NCBI RefSeq assembly: GCF_020521555.1
Contig: NZ_BPWA01000001.1
Coordinates: 1,240,001-1,304,000, forward strand
Length of the DNA stretch: 64,000 nucleotides
DNA from: Rodentibacter sp. JRC1
GTDB taxonomy: Bacteria > Pseudomonadota > Gammaproteobacteria > Enterobacterales > Pasteurellaceae
Direction: 5' to 3'
Every line of letters starts with the position of its first letter. Position 1 is the stretch's first letter. The notes below the pieces were generated by a model. It was given only the letters and a program-made list of their open reading frames with translations. It was not told the origin of the DNA and did no database searches. Shown here one piece after another: positions 19,207-27,806 of the stretch. Position numbers and translations under genes: made by a program.

Positions 19207-20055
19207 ATGATGAATATTGCTCAAAATCATTCATTTAAAGATAAAACCATTGTGATAACAGGCGCTGGAGGTGTGTTATGCGGATTTCTCGCAAAACAAC
19301 TGGCTAAAACGGGGGCGAAAATTGCCTTGCTCGATATTCATCTTGAAAGTGCGGTTAAATTTGCCGATGAAATTATCGCTGAAGGCGGCATTGCCAAAGC
19401 TTATCAGACCAATGTGTTGGAACTTGCCAGTATTCAAGCCAGTCGAGAGGCGATTTTAGCGGATTTTGGCAGCTGTGATATTTTGATTAATGGTGCGGGG
19501 GGTAACAGTCCAAAAGCCACGACAGATAACGAATTTCACGAATTTGATTTACCCGAAAAGACGAAATCTTTCTTTGAATTAGACAAGGCGGGCGTTGAAT
19601 TTGTCTTTAATCTCAATTATTTAGGCACGCTGTTGCCAACCCAAGTGTTTGCTAAGGACATGGTTGGCAAAACGGGAGCAAATATTATCAATATCTCGAG
19701 TATGAATGCCTTTACGCCGCTAACAAAAATCCCGGCTTATTCTGGGGCAAAAGCGGCGATTAGTAATTTTACGCAATGGCTTGCGGTGCATTTTTCCCAC
19801 GTGGGTATTCGTTGCAACGCCATCGCACCGGGCTTTTTGGTGAGCAATCAAAATCGAGGATTGTTATTTGATCAAGAAGGCAAGCCAACCGCTCGTGCCA
19901 ATAAAATCTTAACCAACACGCCAATGGGGCGTTTTGGGGAGGCAGAAGAATTGGTCGGTGGCATTTTATTTTTGATGGACGAGCGTTACGCTAGCTTTGT
20001 AAATGGAGTAGTATTGCCGATTGACGGCGGATTTTCTGCTTATAGCGGTGTGTAA
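19207..20055 (+). CDS. SDR-family reductase, probable fructuronate reductase (D-mannonate oxidoreductase)
   Basis: This 282-residue short-chain dehydrogenase has the nucleotide loop TGAGGVLCG, NGAGG near residues 95-99, catalytic Ser164/Ser165, and the YxxxK pair Tyr178/Lys182 (YSGAKAA). Its place next to kdgK and eda suggests it does the job of the unrelated UxuB, reducing D-fructuronate to D-mannonate. No long-chain UxuB gene is visible here. ATGs at 19207 and 19210 are both possible. The exact substrate is inferred. Confidence 0.83.
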   Translation: MMNIAQNHSFKDKTIVITGAGGVLCGFLAKQLAKTGAKIALLDIHLESAVKFADEIIAEGGIAKAYQTNVLELASIQASREAILADFGSCDILINGAGGNSPKATTDNEFHEFDLPEKTKSFFELDKAGVEFVFNLNYLGTLLPTQVFAKDMVGKTGANIINISSMNAFTPLTKIPAYSGAKAAISNFTQWLAVHFSHVGIRCNAIAPGFLVSNQNRGLLFDQEGKPTARANKILTNTPMGRFGEAEELVGGILFLMDERYASFVNGVVLPIDGGFSAYSGV

Positions 20056-20085
20056 ATGCCATAAAACGAATATGAGGAACAAAAT

Positions 20086-20721
20086 ATGACAACCGAGCAA
20101 CTTATTGAAAAACTTCGTTTACTTAAAATTATTCCTGTCATTGCGTTAGATAACGCTCGGGATATTTTACCTTTGATGGAAACCCTTTCCCAAAACGGTT
20201 TACCTGTGGCAGAAATTACCTTCCGTTCTGAAGCAGCAGAGGAAGCAATTCGCCTATTACGCCAAAACCAACCGGATATTTTCATTTTAGCGGGAACGGT
20301 ATTAACCGCAGAACAAGTGGTTGCCGCCAAAAATGCGGGGGCGGATGCAATTGTAACACCGGGTTTTAATCCAAAAATTGTACAACTTTGCCAAGATTTA
20401 GGTTTACCTGTTATTCCGGGGGTGAACAACCCGATGTCGATTGAAGCTGCCTTAGAAATGGGGATTTCAGCGGTGAAATTTTTCCCTGCCGAAGCCAGTG
20501 GTGGGGTAAAAATGATTAAAGCCTTACTAGGCCCTTACGGTAACTTGCAAATTATGCCGACAGGGGGCATTTCTACCCAAAATCTCAAAGACTACCTTGC
20601 CATTCCTAATGTTGTCGCTTGCGGTGGATCTTGGTTTGTCGATAAAAAACTGATTGAGGCACAAAATTGGCAAGAAATTGGACGATTGGTGGCTGAGGCG
20701 GTGCAACTCATTCATTCTTAG
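20086..20721 (+). CDS. eda: KDPG / 4-hydroxy-2-oxoglutarate aldolase Eda
   Basis: This 211-residue class I aldolase cleaves KDPG to pyruvate and glyceraldehyde-3-phosphate. Catalytic residues are visible: Glu43 and Arg47 in VAEITFRS and the Schiff-base Lys131 in AVKFFPAE. It is the last gene of the operon, 30 bp after the SDR, and is followed by an uptake-signal hairpin terminator. Length and motifs match E. coli Eda. Confidence 0.96.
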   Translation: MTTEQLIEKLRLLKIIPVIALDNARDILPLMETLSQNGLPVAEITFRSEAAEEAIRLLRQNQPDIFILAGTVLTAEQVVAAKNAGADAIVTPGFNPKIVQLCQDLGLPVIPGVNNPMSIEAALEMGISAVKFFPAEASGGVKMIKALLGPYGNLQIMPTGGISTQNLKDYLAIPNVVACGGSWFVDKKLIEAQNWQEIGRLVAEAVQLIHS

Positions 20722-20744
20722 TTTTATTAATTGCAGCAGATGTG

Positions 20745-20778
20745 AAAAGTGCGGTCGAATTTGACCGCACTTTTTATC
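20745..20778 (+). terminator. Uptake-signal dyad terminating the catabolic operon
   Basis: AAAAGTGCGGTC / GACCGCACTTTT forms a 12-bp stem with a 6-nt loop, ending in TTTTTAT. Two inverted uptake signals build the terminator. Confidence 0.85.
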
Positions 20779-20783
20779 TTAAT

Positions 20784-20968
20784 CGGTATTATGTATCAGT
20801 CGCACAAAGAGAATTTTATCTCCGATATTTATCGGGAGTAGGGTGCGTTAGCCAAAGGCGTAACGCACCATTTCATCACCAAACCCTCTATTGGTGCGTT
20901 ACGGCAAGCCTAACGCACCCTACATCTGAATTAAAAACAGCCTTTTGTGCAAGTGATGCATAATACCG
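20784..20968. mobile_element. MITE-like element copy 2 (185 bp, long form)
   Basis: Inverted ends begin CGGTATTATG. The interior contains two tandem palindromic units with GTAGGGTGCGTTA, TAACGCACC, GGTGCGTTA and TAACGCACCCTAC. The flanks are a perfect 8-bp duplication ATCTTAAT (20776-20783 and 20969-20976). It sits between the convergent eda and oadB genes. No open reading frame is present. Confidence 0.88.
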
Positions 20969-20978
20969 ATCTTAATCA

Positions 20979-22280
20979 TCACATTCCGGCAATATATTTC
21001 AGCATTACCCCTGCTGCAATGGCAGAACCGATTACTCCCGCCACGTTCGGCCCCATTGCGTGCATCAGTAAAAAGTTTTGGTGATCCGCTTCTAAACCGA
21101 CTTTATTTGATACCCGCGCAGCCATTGGTACGGCGGATACACCGGCAGAGCCGATAAGCGGATTAATTTTGTTTTTGCTGAATTTGTTCATCAATTTCGC
21201 CATTAATATGCCGCTTGCCGTACCGATTCCGAAAGCTATCACGCCGAGCAATAAAATGCCTAAAGTTTGCGGTTGAAGGAATTTATCTGCGACCAATTTT
21301 GCGCCGACCGACAAACCAAGTACGATAGTGGTGATATTGATTAAGGCATTTTGTGTGGTATCGCTTAAGCGTTCCACCACACCGCTTACCCGCATTAAAT
21401 TACCAAAGCAGAACATTCCCAGTAGCGGCGCTGCATCAGGTAGTAATAAAGCGACTAATAACAGCAAGATAATTGGGAACAACACTTTCTCACGATTGCT
21501 GACATGACGAAGTTGAACCATACGAATTTTGCGTTCTTCTTCTGTCGTTAAGGCTTTCATAATCGGTGGTTGAATCAACGGTACTAAAGCCATATAGGAA
21601 TAGGCGGCTACTGCAATTGCACCTAATAATTCAGGGGCGAGTTTACTGGTGAGATAAATCGCGGTTGGTCCGTCCGCACCACCTATAATACCGATTGCCG
21701 CAGCCTGCGGAAGCGTAAACGTAATAATACCAAGCCAGTTTAATGCTAATGCGCCTAACACAGTGGTGAAAATACCGAATTGCGCTGCCGCACCGAGTAA
21801 CAGCGTTCTTGGATTGGCGAGAAGCGGACCAAAGTCCGTCATTGCGCCCACTCCCATAAAAATGACAAGCGGCGCAACGCCATAGCCGATAGCTACTTTA
21901 TAGAAGAGTGCAAGAATACCGGCACTGTATCCTAAATCACCGGCTAAGGTTTCAAGTGCGGCGATTTGAGAAGGTAACGCACTATTAAGCGCAACTTTTA
22001 TTGCAGCGGGATCGGCAGTGGTATTTAGGTTTGCTGCGACCAATGAAAGCTGCTGCGCCGTGCCTGAATGGAGAAGGTTATCTAATGCGCTCATTGCAAT
22101 TCCTGCTTCGGGAATATTGGATAACAGTCCGCCAAAACCGATTGGCAATAATAGCAGCGGCTCAAATTTTCGGGCGATAGCAAGCCAAAGGAGAAGCAGG
22201 CTCACGCCGATCATTACGGCTTGCCCCCATTCTAGGTGCATAATGCCCATTCCTTTAAATAATGCAAAAATGCTGTCCAT
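20979..22280 (-). CDS. oadB: Oxaloacetate decarboxylase beta subunit (Na+ pump)
   Basis: This 433-residue polytopic membrane protein couples decarboxylation of carboxybiotin to Na+ export. Family features include [17 protein letters not shown], the conserved [21 protein letters not shown] segment, and the C-terminal [19 protein letters not shown]. It is the third gene of oadG-oadA-oadB and starts 16 bp after oadA. MITE copy 2 lies just past its stop. Confidence 0.96.
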   Translation of the reverse strand: MDSIFALFKGMGIMHLEWGQAVMIGVSLLLLWLAIARKFEPLLLLPIGFGGLLSNIPEAGIAMSALDNLLHSGTAQQLSLVAANLNTTADPAAIKVALNSALPSQIAALETLAGDLGYSAGILALFYKVAIGYGVAPLVIFMGVGAMTDFGPLLANPRTLLLGAAAQFGIFTTVLGALALNWLGIITFTLPQAAAIGIIGGADGPTAIYLTSKLAPELLGAIAVAAYSYMALVPLIQPPIMKALTTEEERKIRMVQLRHVSNREKVLFPIILLLLVALLLPDAAPLLGMFCFGNLMRVSGVVERLSDTTQNALINITTIVLGLSVGAKLVADKFLQPQTLGILLLGVIAFGIGTASGILMAKLMNKFSKNKINPLIGSAGVSAVPMAARVSNKVGLEADHQNFLLMHAMGPNVAGVIGSAIAAGVMLKYIAGM

Positions 22281-22296
22281 ATTTACCGCCTATGAT

Positions 22297-24117
22297 TTAT
22301 GCGATGGTCATTAAGGTATCGCCTACAGTAACGCTATCTCCGGTTTTGACGGAAATACCACGCACAGTACCGCCTTGGGCTGCACGAATTTCGGTTTCCA
22401 TTTTCATTGCTTCAAGAATGAGCAATACATCCCCTTCTGCGACAGTTTGTCCTTCAGTGGCGACAACTTTCCAAATATTTCCTGACATTGGAGCGGTTAT
22501 CGGTGTACCCGTGCTTGATGTAGGTGCTGAAACCGGTGTTGTCGGAGCAGGTGCCGGCGTTGGAACGGTTGTAGGGGCGATATTGGTTACCTCTCCACCC
22601 TCGCTTACTTTCACCACAAAGGCTTTGCCTTCTAATTCAACGGTATAAACCGCCGGTTCGGAGGATTTTGCCGTAGAAAGTGCGGTCGGTTTTTCCGTGG
22701 TTTTGTCTGACAGGGTTTCGGCTGTCGGAGCAGGTTCAAAGGCAGACGGATTACCGCGATTTTCTAAGAATTTCAAACCTACTTGTGGGAACAAAGCAAC
22801 AATTAATACGTCATCAATTTCATTTTCAGCAAGTTTAATGCCTTTTTCTTGTGCTAATTGTTTTACTTCTGCAATGAGTTTATCCATTTCCGGTGCAAGA
22901 TGATCCGCAGGGCGATCCGTAATCGGCTGTGCGCCATCCAGTACCCGTGCCTGCAAAGCATTATTTACCGGAGCCGGAGTGCGTCCATATTCGCCTTTTA
23001 AAATTCCTGCGGTTTCTTTGGCAATGGTTTTATAGCGTTCACCCATTAATACATTAATCACCGCTTGCGTTCCCACAATTTGAGAGGTTGGGGTAACTAA
23101 TGGAATATAGCCCAAATCTTCACGTACTTTTGGAATTTCTTGCAATACTAAATCTAACTTATCGGAGGCATTTTGCTGTTTTAATTGGCTTTCCAAATTA
23201 GTTAACATTCCGCCCGGCACTTGCGCCACCAAAATACGGCTATCAGAACCTCTTAATTGACCTTCAAATTTCGCATATTTTTTACGAACTTCACGGAAAT
23301 AAGCCGCGATTTTCTCAATTTTCAGAACATCTAAACCTGTATCGTAACCTGTGCCTTGTAAGGTCGCAACGAGTGCCTCGGTAGCTGGGTGTCCGTAAGT
23401 GCCGCTCATTGATGATATGGAGGTATCAATGCCGTCAAGCCCTGCTTCCACCCCTTTTAACAACGCCATTTCCGCCATACCTGTGGTGGCATGGCAGTGT
23501 AAATGCAAGCGAACATCGTAACGTTTTTTTATTTCACTCACTAATTCGTAAGCCGCCATCGGCGTTAAAATACCCGACATATCTTTAATCACAAGAGAAT
23601 CAATACCGATTTCTAATAATTGCTCGGTGGTGTTCAACCAAGTTTCTAAGGTGTGAACCGGGCTGGTGGTATAACTCAATGTACCTTGCGCATGACCGCC
23701 TTGTTTGCGAACGGCTTTTAAGGCTTGCTGCATATTACGGGGATCGTTCATCGCATCAAATACGCGGAAGACGCTCATTCCGTTTGCAACGGCACGTTCA
23801 ACGAAACGATCCACCACATCATCGGCATAATGACGATAGCCTAATAAATTTTGTCCGCGTAATAACATTTGCAATGGGGTTTTTGGTAAGGCTTTTTTCA
23901 ATTCACGCAAGCGAACCCAAGGGTCTTCGCCTAAAAAACGGATACAACTATCAAAGGTTGCGCCTCCCCAAGCTTCTAATGACCAATAACCGATATCATC
24001 TAATTCGGCAGCAATCGGCAACATATCTTCAAGCCGCATACGAGTGGCAAAAAGCGATTGATGGGCATCGCGTAACACGACATCTGTGATTGCAATTTTT
24101 TTATGTTGAGTAGTCAT
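22297..24117 (-). CDS. oadA: Oxaloacetate decarboxylase alpha subunit, biotin protein
   Basis: This 606-residue enzyme has three parts. The carboxyltransferase TIM barrel (about 1-300) shows [11 protein letters not shown] and the metal-site [12 protein letters not shown] conserved helical domain follows, then an Ala/Pro/Thr-rich linker (about 500-535), then a biotinyl domain with EAMKMETEI, whose Lys carries biotin. It moves CO2 from oxaloacetate to biotin for release by OadB, giving pyruvate and a Na+ gradient. An uptake signal lies within the linker region. It is flanked by oadG and oadB. Confidence 0.97.
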   Translation of the reverse strand: MTTQHKKIAITDVVLRDAHQSLFATRMRLEDMLPIAAELDDIGYWSLEAWGGATFDSCIRFLGEDPWVRLRELKKALPKTPLQMLLRGQNLLGYRHYADDVVDRFVERAVANGMSVFRVFDAMNDPRNMQQALKAVRKQGGHAQGTLSYTTSPVHTLETWLNTTEQLLEIGIDSLVIKDMSGILTPMAAYELVSEIKKRYDVRLHLHCHATTGMAEMALLKGVEAGLDGIDTSISSMSGTYGHPATEALVATLQGTGYDTGLDVLKIEKIAAYFREVRKKYAKFEGQLRGSDSRILVAQVPGGMLTNLESQLKQQNASDKLDLVLQEIPKVREDLGYIPLVTPTSQIVGTQAVINVLMGERYKTIAKETAGILKGEYGRTPAPVNNALQARVLDGAQPITDRPADHLAPEMDKLIAEVKQLAQEKGIKLAENEIDDVLIVALFPQVGLKFLENRGNPSAFEPAPTAETLSDKTTEKPTALSTAKSSEPAVYTVELEGKAFVVKVSEGGEVTNIAPTTVPTPAPAPTTPVSAPTSSTGTPITAPMSGNIWKVVATEGQTVAEGDVLLILEAMKMETEIRAAQGGTVRGISVKTGDSVTVGDTLMTIA

Positions 24118-24135
24118 AAATACCTCTTTCTATGG

Positions 24136-24390
24136 CTATTTTAAGCCCTGTTGACGGCGGTGATGGGCAATTGCGGCAACGATAACCGGTCGCAATTGTT
24201 CAAGATTATCTTTTTCTGTAGAAGAATCCGGAGAGGAGGGCGGCGTTGTTACCGACTCGGGAAAATAACGATTAATCAGTTTTGAAGAAAAACCAACAGC
24301 GTAAATGAGTAGGAACAGAAACAATATTACAAAGCCCATTCCTGCAAACATCAAATTAATTCCTTCCAGCATAAGTTCGGAACCTGTCAT
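24136..24390 (-). CDS. oadG: Oxaloacetate decarboxylase gamma subunit
   Basis: This 84-residue single-helix membrane protein anchors OadA to OadB. It begins MTGSELMLEGINLMFAGMGFV, the usual family start, and ends with the His-rich HHRRQQG tail expected to bind zinc. An in-frame ATG at 24402 exists, but a strong GGAGGTG ribosome site lies between it and the ATG at 24390, which decides the start. It is the first gene of oadGAB. Confidence 0.92.
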   Translation of the reverse strand: MTGSELMLEGINLMFAGMGFVILFLFLLIYAVGFSSKLINRYFPESVTTPPSSPDSSTEKDNLEQLRPVIVAAIAHHRRQQGLK

Positions 24391-24422
24391 TATCACCTCC
24401 ATATTACGAATATTGTGAGTTC

Positions 24423-24468
24423 ATTATATTAGGCAATTTTTCGATAAAAATCTTTGAGCCGGGTCACA
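24423..24468 (-). promoter_or_regulatory. Putative CRP-dependent promoter of oadGAB
   Basis: On the minus strand a CRP-like site TGTGACCCGGCTCAAA (24453-24468, one mismatch) is followed by a -10 box TATAAT (24423-24428). The site centre is about 42 bp upstream of the likely transcription start, which is class II geometry. There is no good -35 box. Confidence 0.5.
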
Positions 24469-24503
24469 AAATGAGGAAAAGTGCGGTTGAAAATTACATC
24501 ATT

Positions 24504-25859
24504 TTAGTAAGGCAGTTCCACCCTCACCAATAATCCGCTTGTAAAGTGAATGCTATCTAACAAGGAGAGTGTGCCTGTATAGTTTTTTACGATTTCCGCA
24601 GCAATAGCCAAACCTAATCCCGAACCTTGTTGTTCCGTGCCGAGAATACGGTAGAAAGGGTCAAGCACACGTTTACGTTCTTCCGGTGGAATGCCATTGC
24701 CGTTATCTTCTACTTCAATGATGATGCGGTCTTTTCCTTGTTGCACGTTCAAATCAATTCGGCTGCCATGCGGTGTATAACGAATAGCGTTATCCACTAA
24801 GGTTTTTACCAGTAAATAGAAATCCGTTTCCAAACCTTGAAAATTAACCGCTTGCTCGTTGGTCACACCTAAATCTTGGTTTTTATCCATTGCCAAGGGG
24901 AGCAGATCCTCAATCACTCGGCGAAAAATAGTTTGCACGTTGAAATCGGTGTAATTTTCCATTTTATTATTTTGAATGCGGGCGAAAGAAAGCAATTGAT
25001 CCAATAAGTTTCGGTTACGTTGAATGCTTTGTCGTATTTGATTGAGTTGCTGTCCGGCTTCATTTGATAAGTCTTGGCGAGTAAGTTGTTCTACTTGCAA
25101 AGAAAGCGCGGTCATCGGACTACGCAATTCGTGTGAGGCATCGGCAATAAAACGTTTTTGTTGTTGAATAAAATCATTTGTTCGCCCTAATAAACGGTTG
25201 ATTTCCACCACAAATCCGCGAATTTCACTTGGAATTTTTTCAACCGGTAACGGCGTGAGATTTTGCTCGTGGCGTTGTTCCACTTTGCGAGAAAGGCGGT
25301 TTACGGGTTTCATTGCTACGCGCACGATAACAATGGTGAGCAAAATCACCAGAGGTAATAGCACTAATAGCGGTATCACCGCGTGCCAAGCGCTACGAAT
25401 CGCCAATTTCTCACGGTATTCATTTTCTTGCGTGATAATAATTTTGCCTTGCGGCGTATTGCGCACATAAGTGCGGTATAAATCATCTGCGTTTTTCACG
25501 GTGTACCATAGGCGTGCTTCTTTTCTCGGATTGACTTTTTTATACTTTTTGCCGTCTTTTCGGAGGGTATGGAACCCGTCTTCCATTTGTTGTGGAAAGT
25601 TAGGTGGCAGTTTGTCGCCTTGTTTTCTATGGCGTTCAAAATGTAGATAAACGCGGGCATCATTATTGTGCGGGGGTTGAAGTGCGGTCGGATTTTCCGG
25701 GGAATTGATAAAATTTGAGAGCTGAACCAGCATATCGTCTTGTAATTTGTAGCTTTCACGATAAGTATCGTAAAAGGATACCCCACCGGCAACACCGGCG
25801 ACTAAGGTAAATAATGCGGTGAAAGTGAGGGTAAGTTTGAGTTGAATGGAGTTTTTCAT
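24504..25859 (-). CDS. qseC: Sensor histidine kinase QseC
   Basis: This 451-residue membrane kinase has a first helix at about 8-28, a periplasmic region at about 29-158 and a second helix at about 160-180. HAMP-like, H-box (ADASHELRSPMTALSL) and ATPase (DNGNGIPPEERKR, GSGLGLAIAAEI) regions follow. In Haemophilus and Aggregatibacter QseC (FirS) responds to iron and/or catecholamines through a short acidic periplasmic motif. The matching site here reads EYREK (residues 147-151). It follows qseB by 96 bp, with an uptake signal in the gap. Confidence 0.92.
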   Translation of the reverse strand: MKNSIQLKLTLTFTALFTLVAGVAGGVSFYDTYRESYKLQDDMLVQLSNFINSPENPTALQPPHNNDARVYLHFERHRKQGDKLPPNFPQQMEDGFHTLRKDGKKYKKVNPRKEARLWYTVKNADDLYRTYVRNTPQGKIIITQENEYREKLAIRSAWHAVIPLLVLLPLVILLTIVIVRVAMKPVNRLSRKVEQRHEQNLTPLPVEKIPSEIRGFVVEINRLLGRTNDFIQQQKRFIADASHELRSPMTALSLQVEQLTRQDLSNEAGQQLNQIRQSIQRNRNLLDQLLSFARIQNNKMENYTDFNVQTIFRRVIEDLLPLAMDKNQDLGVTNEQAVNFQGLETDFYLLVKTLVDNAIRYTPHGSRIDLNVQQGKDRIIIEVEDNGNGIPPEERKRVLDPFYRILGTEQQGSGLGLAIAAEIVKNYTGTLSLLDSIHFTSGLLVRVELPY

Positions 25860-25955
25860 TTTATCTTCTAAAGTGATTTATCGTGTTTTATATGGAAAAG
25901 AGAAAAACATTGAGAAAATCAACCGCACTTTTTTCAATCGTTTGGTATTTCTGTC

Positions 25956-26621
25956 TTAATTTTTCGTGACCAGCCAGCCGACACCACGTACATTTTTGAT
26001 ATGCGCTTTGCCGATTTTCTTGCGTAAGCTATGGATCAAAAAATCAATGGCGTTACTTTCCACTTCTTCCCCCCAAGCGTAGATTTTGTCTTCCAAATCC
26101 GCACGGGAATGAATAATACCGGGGCGTGTCATCAAGGCTTGAAGAATGGCAAATTCTTTATTGCTCAGCTCAATCGGTGTGGTTTGATCGGTAAGGGTAA
26201 CCTGATAATTGGTCGGATTTAGGGTTATCACGCCGTTGCTTAATAGCGGTGAACTTTGCCCGCCTTGGCGGCGCAATACGGCACGAATGCGTGCTAATAG
26301 TTCCGATAAATCAAAAGGCTTGATGATATAATCATCCGCACCGCCATCTAACCCTGCAAGGCGGCTATCTAAATCATCGCGCGCCGTAACAATTAATACG
26401 GGGATATGATTTTTGCTTTGACGTAAATGATGAAGCAGTTGCAAGCCGTCTTGTTCCGGTAGACCTAAATCCAGTAGAACCAAATCATATTGTTGGGTTT
26501 GTAAGGCTTGTTCGGCAGTATTGCCGTTGTTTACCCAATCCACCGCATAGCATGCTGTTTTCAAGCCGTTTGCAACCGCTTCGGCGATCATTTTGTCATC
26601 TTCGACTAATAAAATTCGCAT
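25956..26621 (-). CDS. qseB: Response regulator QseB
   Basis: This 221-residue OmpR/PhoB-type regulator has a receiver domain (phosphoacceptor Asp51 in LVLLDLGLP) and a C-terminal winged helix (NKEFAILQALMTRPG..., ending VRGVGWLV). It is phosphorylated by QseC, encoded just downstream. The gene normally found just upstream in relatives, ygiW, is absent. A His-rich PepSY protein occupies the upstream position, and tandem QseB-like boxes lie before that gene. Confidence 0.94.
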   Translation of the reverse strand: MRILLVEDDKMIAEAVANGLKTACYAVDWVNNGNTAEQALQTQQYDLVLLDLGLPEQDGLQLLHHLRQSKNHIPVLIVTARDDLDSRLAGLDGGADDYIIKPFDLSELLARIRAVLRRQGGQSSPLLSNGVITLNPTNYQVTLTDQTTPIELSNKEFAILQALMTRPGIIHSRADLEDKIYAWGEEVESNAIDFLIHSLRKKIGKAHIKNVRGVGWLVTKN

Positions 26622-26649
26622 GGTTTTCTCATCAATAAATTGATGTGAA

Positions 26650-26727
26650 TTAAATTAAAATGGATACAAAGCCGCAAGCCGAAGACAGTGCAAATAGCAC
26701 GGCGAGGTGCAGCAATGCTGTAGACAT
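26650..26727 (-). CDS. Possible 25-residue hydrophobic peptide before qseB
   Basis: An ATG-to-TAA frame of 26 codons encodes MSTALLHLAVLF..., which is strongly hydrophobic with one Cys. It lies in the 193-bp gap between the PepSY gene and qseB. No convincing ribosome site precedes it, so it may be chance. It could be a small membrane peptide or leader. Confidence 0.2.
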   Translation of the reverse strand: MSTALLHLAVLFALSSACGFVSILI

Positions 26728-26814
26728 TTTTAAATTTAATTCACTATACAATAAAAATAACCGCTCTTTATGAAAGTAACACAAAAGTGCGGTTGATTTT
26801 ATCATTAACGATTA

Positions 26815-27450
26815 TTATTGACGAAATCCGCCTTGCTCGTGATGATGTTTACTTCGTTCGTCATATCCTTCATTATTTGAATTGTGGTGCGCCCCTTTAC
26901 CGTGATGTTTATGATGTTTACCCTTTTCTTTTTTCGGCATATCGATAATTTGCCCTTTTTCCGCATCTACGGCAACAACGAATTCTTGCCTGTTCACCAG
27001 AGTTTCAATGCTATAGAAGGCTTTTTCTTTGTGCGGATGAAAATCGGCTTCTGCCACTTTACCCCCGGTTTTGGCAACCGCAATCTCCATTGCTTGTGCA
27101 AAGGTTACTTTCGGTTCTGCCGTTTCAGCTTGTACTTTTACTTTTTTCGGTGTTTTGCTTTTCGTGCCTAAAATCTCGCCGTTATTGGCATCGACATCAA
27201 CTTTATGTTTCTGACCGTTGGCAAACATTTCCACTTGGAAATAATCTTTACCGTATTTTGTGTGATGAAATTCAATTTCTTTTACTTTAGCGTCAGAGCC
27301 GATTTTATTTTGCGCCGCAGAGAGAGCCTGCATTGCAGAAATTTGTGTTTTATCGAGTGCTTCCTGAGCCTGTGGCGACAAAGCCTGCGCTACACTTACC
27401 GCACCTAATGTCATTGCGCTGACAAGTAATGTATTGATCCATTTTTTCAT
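26815..27450 (-). CDS. Exported PepSY-repeat protein with His-rich tail
   Basis: This 211-residue protein has a signal peptide (cleavage after AQA near residue 23) and two PepSY domains (about 30-95 and 112-172; VDVDANNGEILG and VAVDAEKGQIID are the repeat cores). Its C-terminal tail contains HHKHHGKGAHH and a further HHH. The tail suggests metal binding in the periplasm. It is co-oriented with qseBC and occupies the place of ygiW in relatives. The -35 region of its promoter overlaps tandem 11-bp response-regulator-like repeats. Function is not established; metal buffering or sensing next to QseC is an inference. Confidence 0.82.
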   Translation of the reverse strand: MKKWINTLLVSAMTLGAVSVAQALSPQAQEALDKTQISAMQALSAAQNKIGSDAKVKEIEFHHTKYGKDYFQVEMFANGQKHKVDVDANNGEILGTKSKTPKKVKVQAETAEPKVTFAQAMEIAVAKTGGKVAEADFHPHKEKAFYSIETLVNRQEFVVAVDAEKGQIIDMPKKEKGKHHKHHGKGAHHNSNNEGYDERSKHHHEQGGFRQ

Positions 27451-27806
27451 TTTTTTTCTCCTTATGATACAGAATGATTTTGTAATCTGATCTCAAGGTT
27501 GCCCCTTTCGATGATAGGCATTCTAAGCAAGAAAAATTAGGGAAAAATTAGGGAATAAAAAATTAAGTGATTTTCGAAATAAATTTTGATTCGAGAGAGA
27601 CGGACGAAATTTGCAAATGAAAAGTAATGAATTTGTTAAGATTTAGCGTGTTTTCATCGTATTAATCTCAAGTTATTGTCAAAAAATCTCATATCGCTTT
27701 TGACCTTAGTGACAAAATAAAATGAATGGGAAATAATCGCCCAGCCTATTTTACGCGTTGTCGGTAGGTTATTTTTTATTTGTTTTTTAACTAAGAGATT
27801 TCGATT
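27451..27806. other. Divergent intergenic region (PepSY gene / rclC-like gene)
   Basis: These 356 AT-rich bases separate two divergent genes. Apart from the tandem 11-bp box and -10 element on the PepSY side, and a ribosome site (CTAAGAGAT) before the plus-strand gene, nothing else could be assigned. Confidence 0.5.
27511..27552 (-). promoter_or_regulatory. Putative QseB-type tandem box and promoter before the PepSY gene
   Basis: On the minus strand CCTAATTTTTC occurs twice in tandem (27531-27552), giving CCTAA half-sites exactly 11 bp apart. This is the spacing of QseB/PmrA-type boxes (YTTAA-N6-YTTAA). The nearer half-site occupies the -35 position, 20 bp before a -10-like TATCAT (27511-27516). 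Confidence 0.5.
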
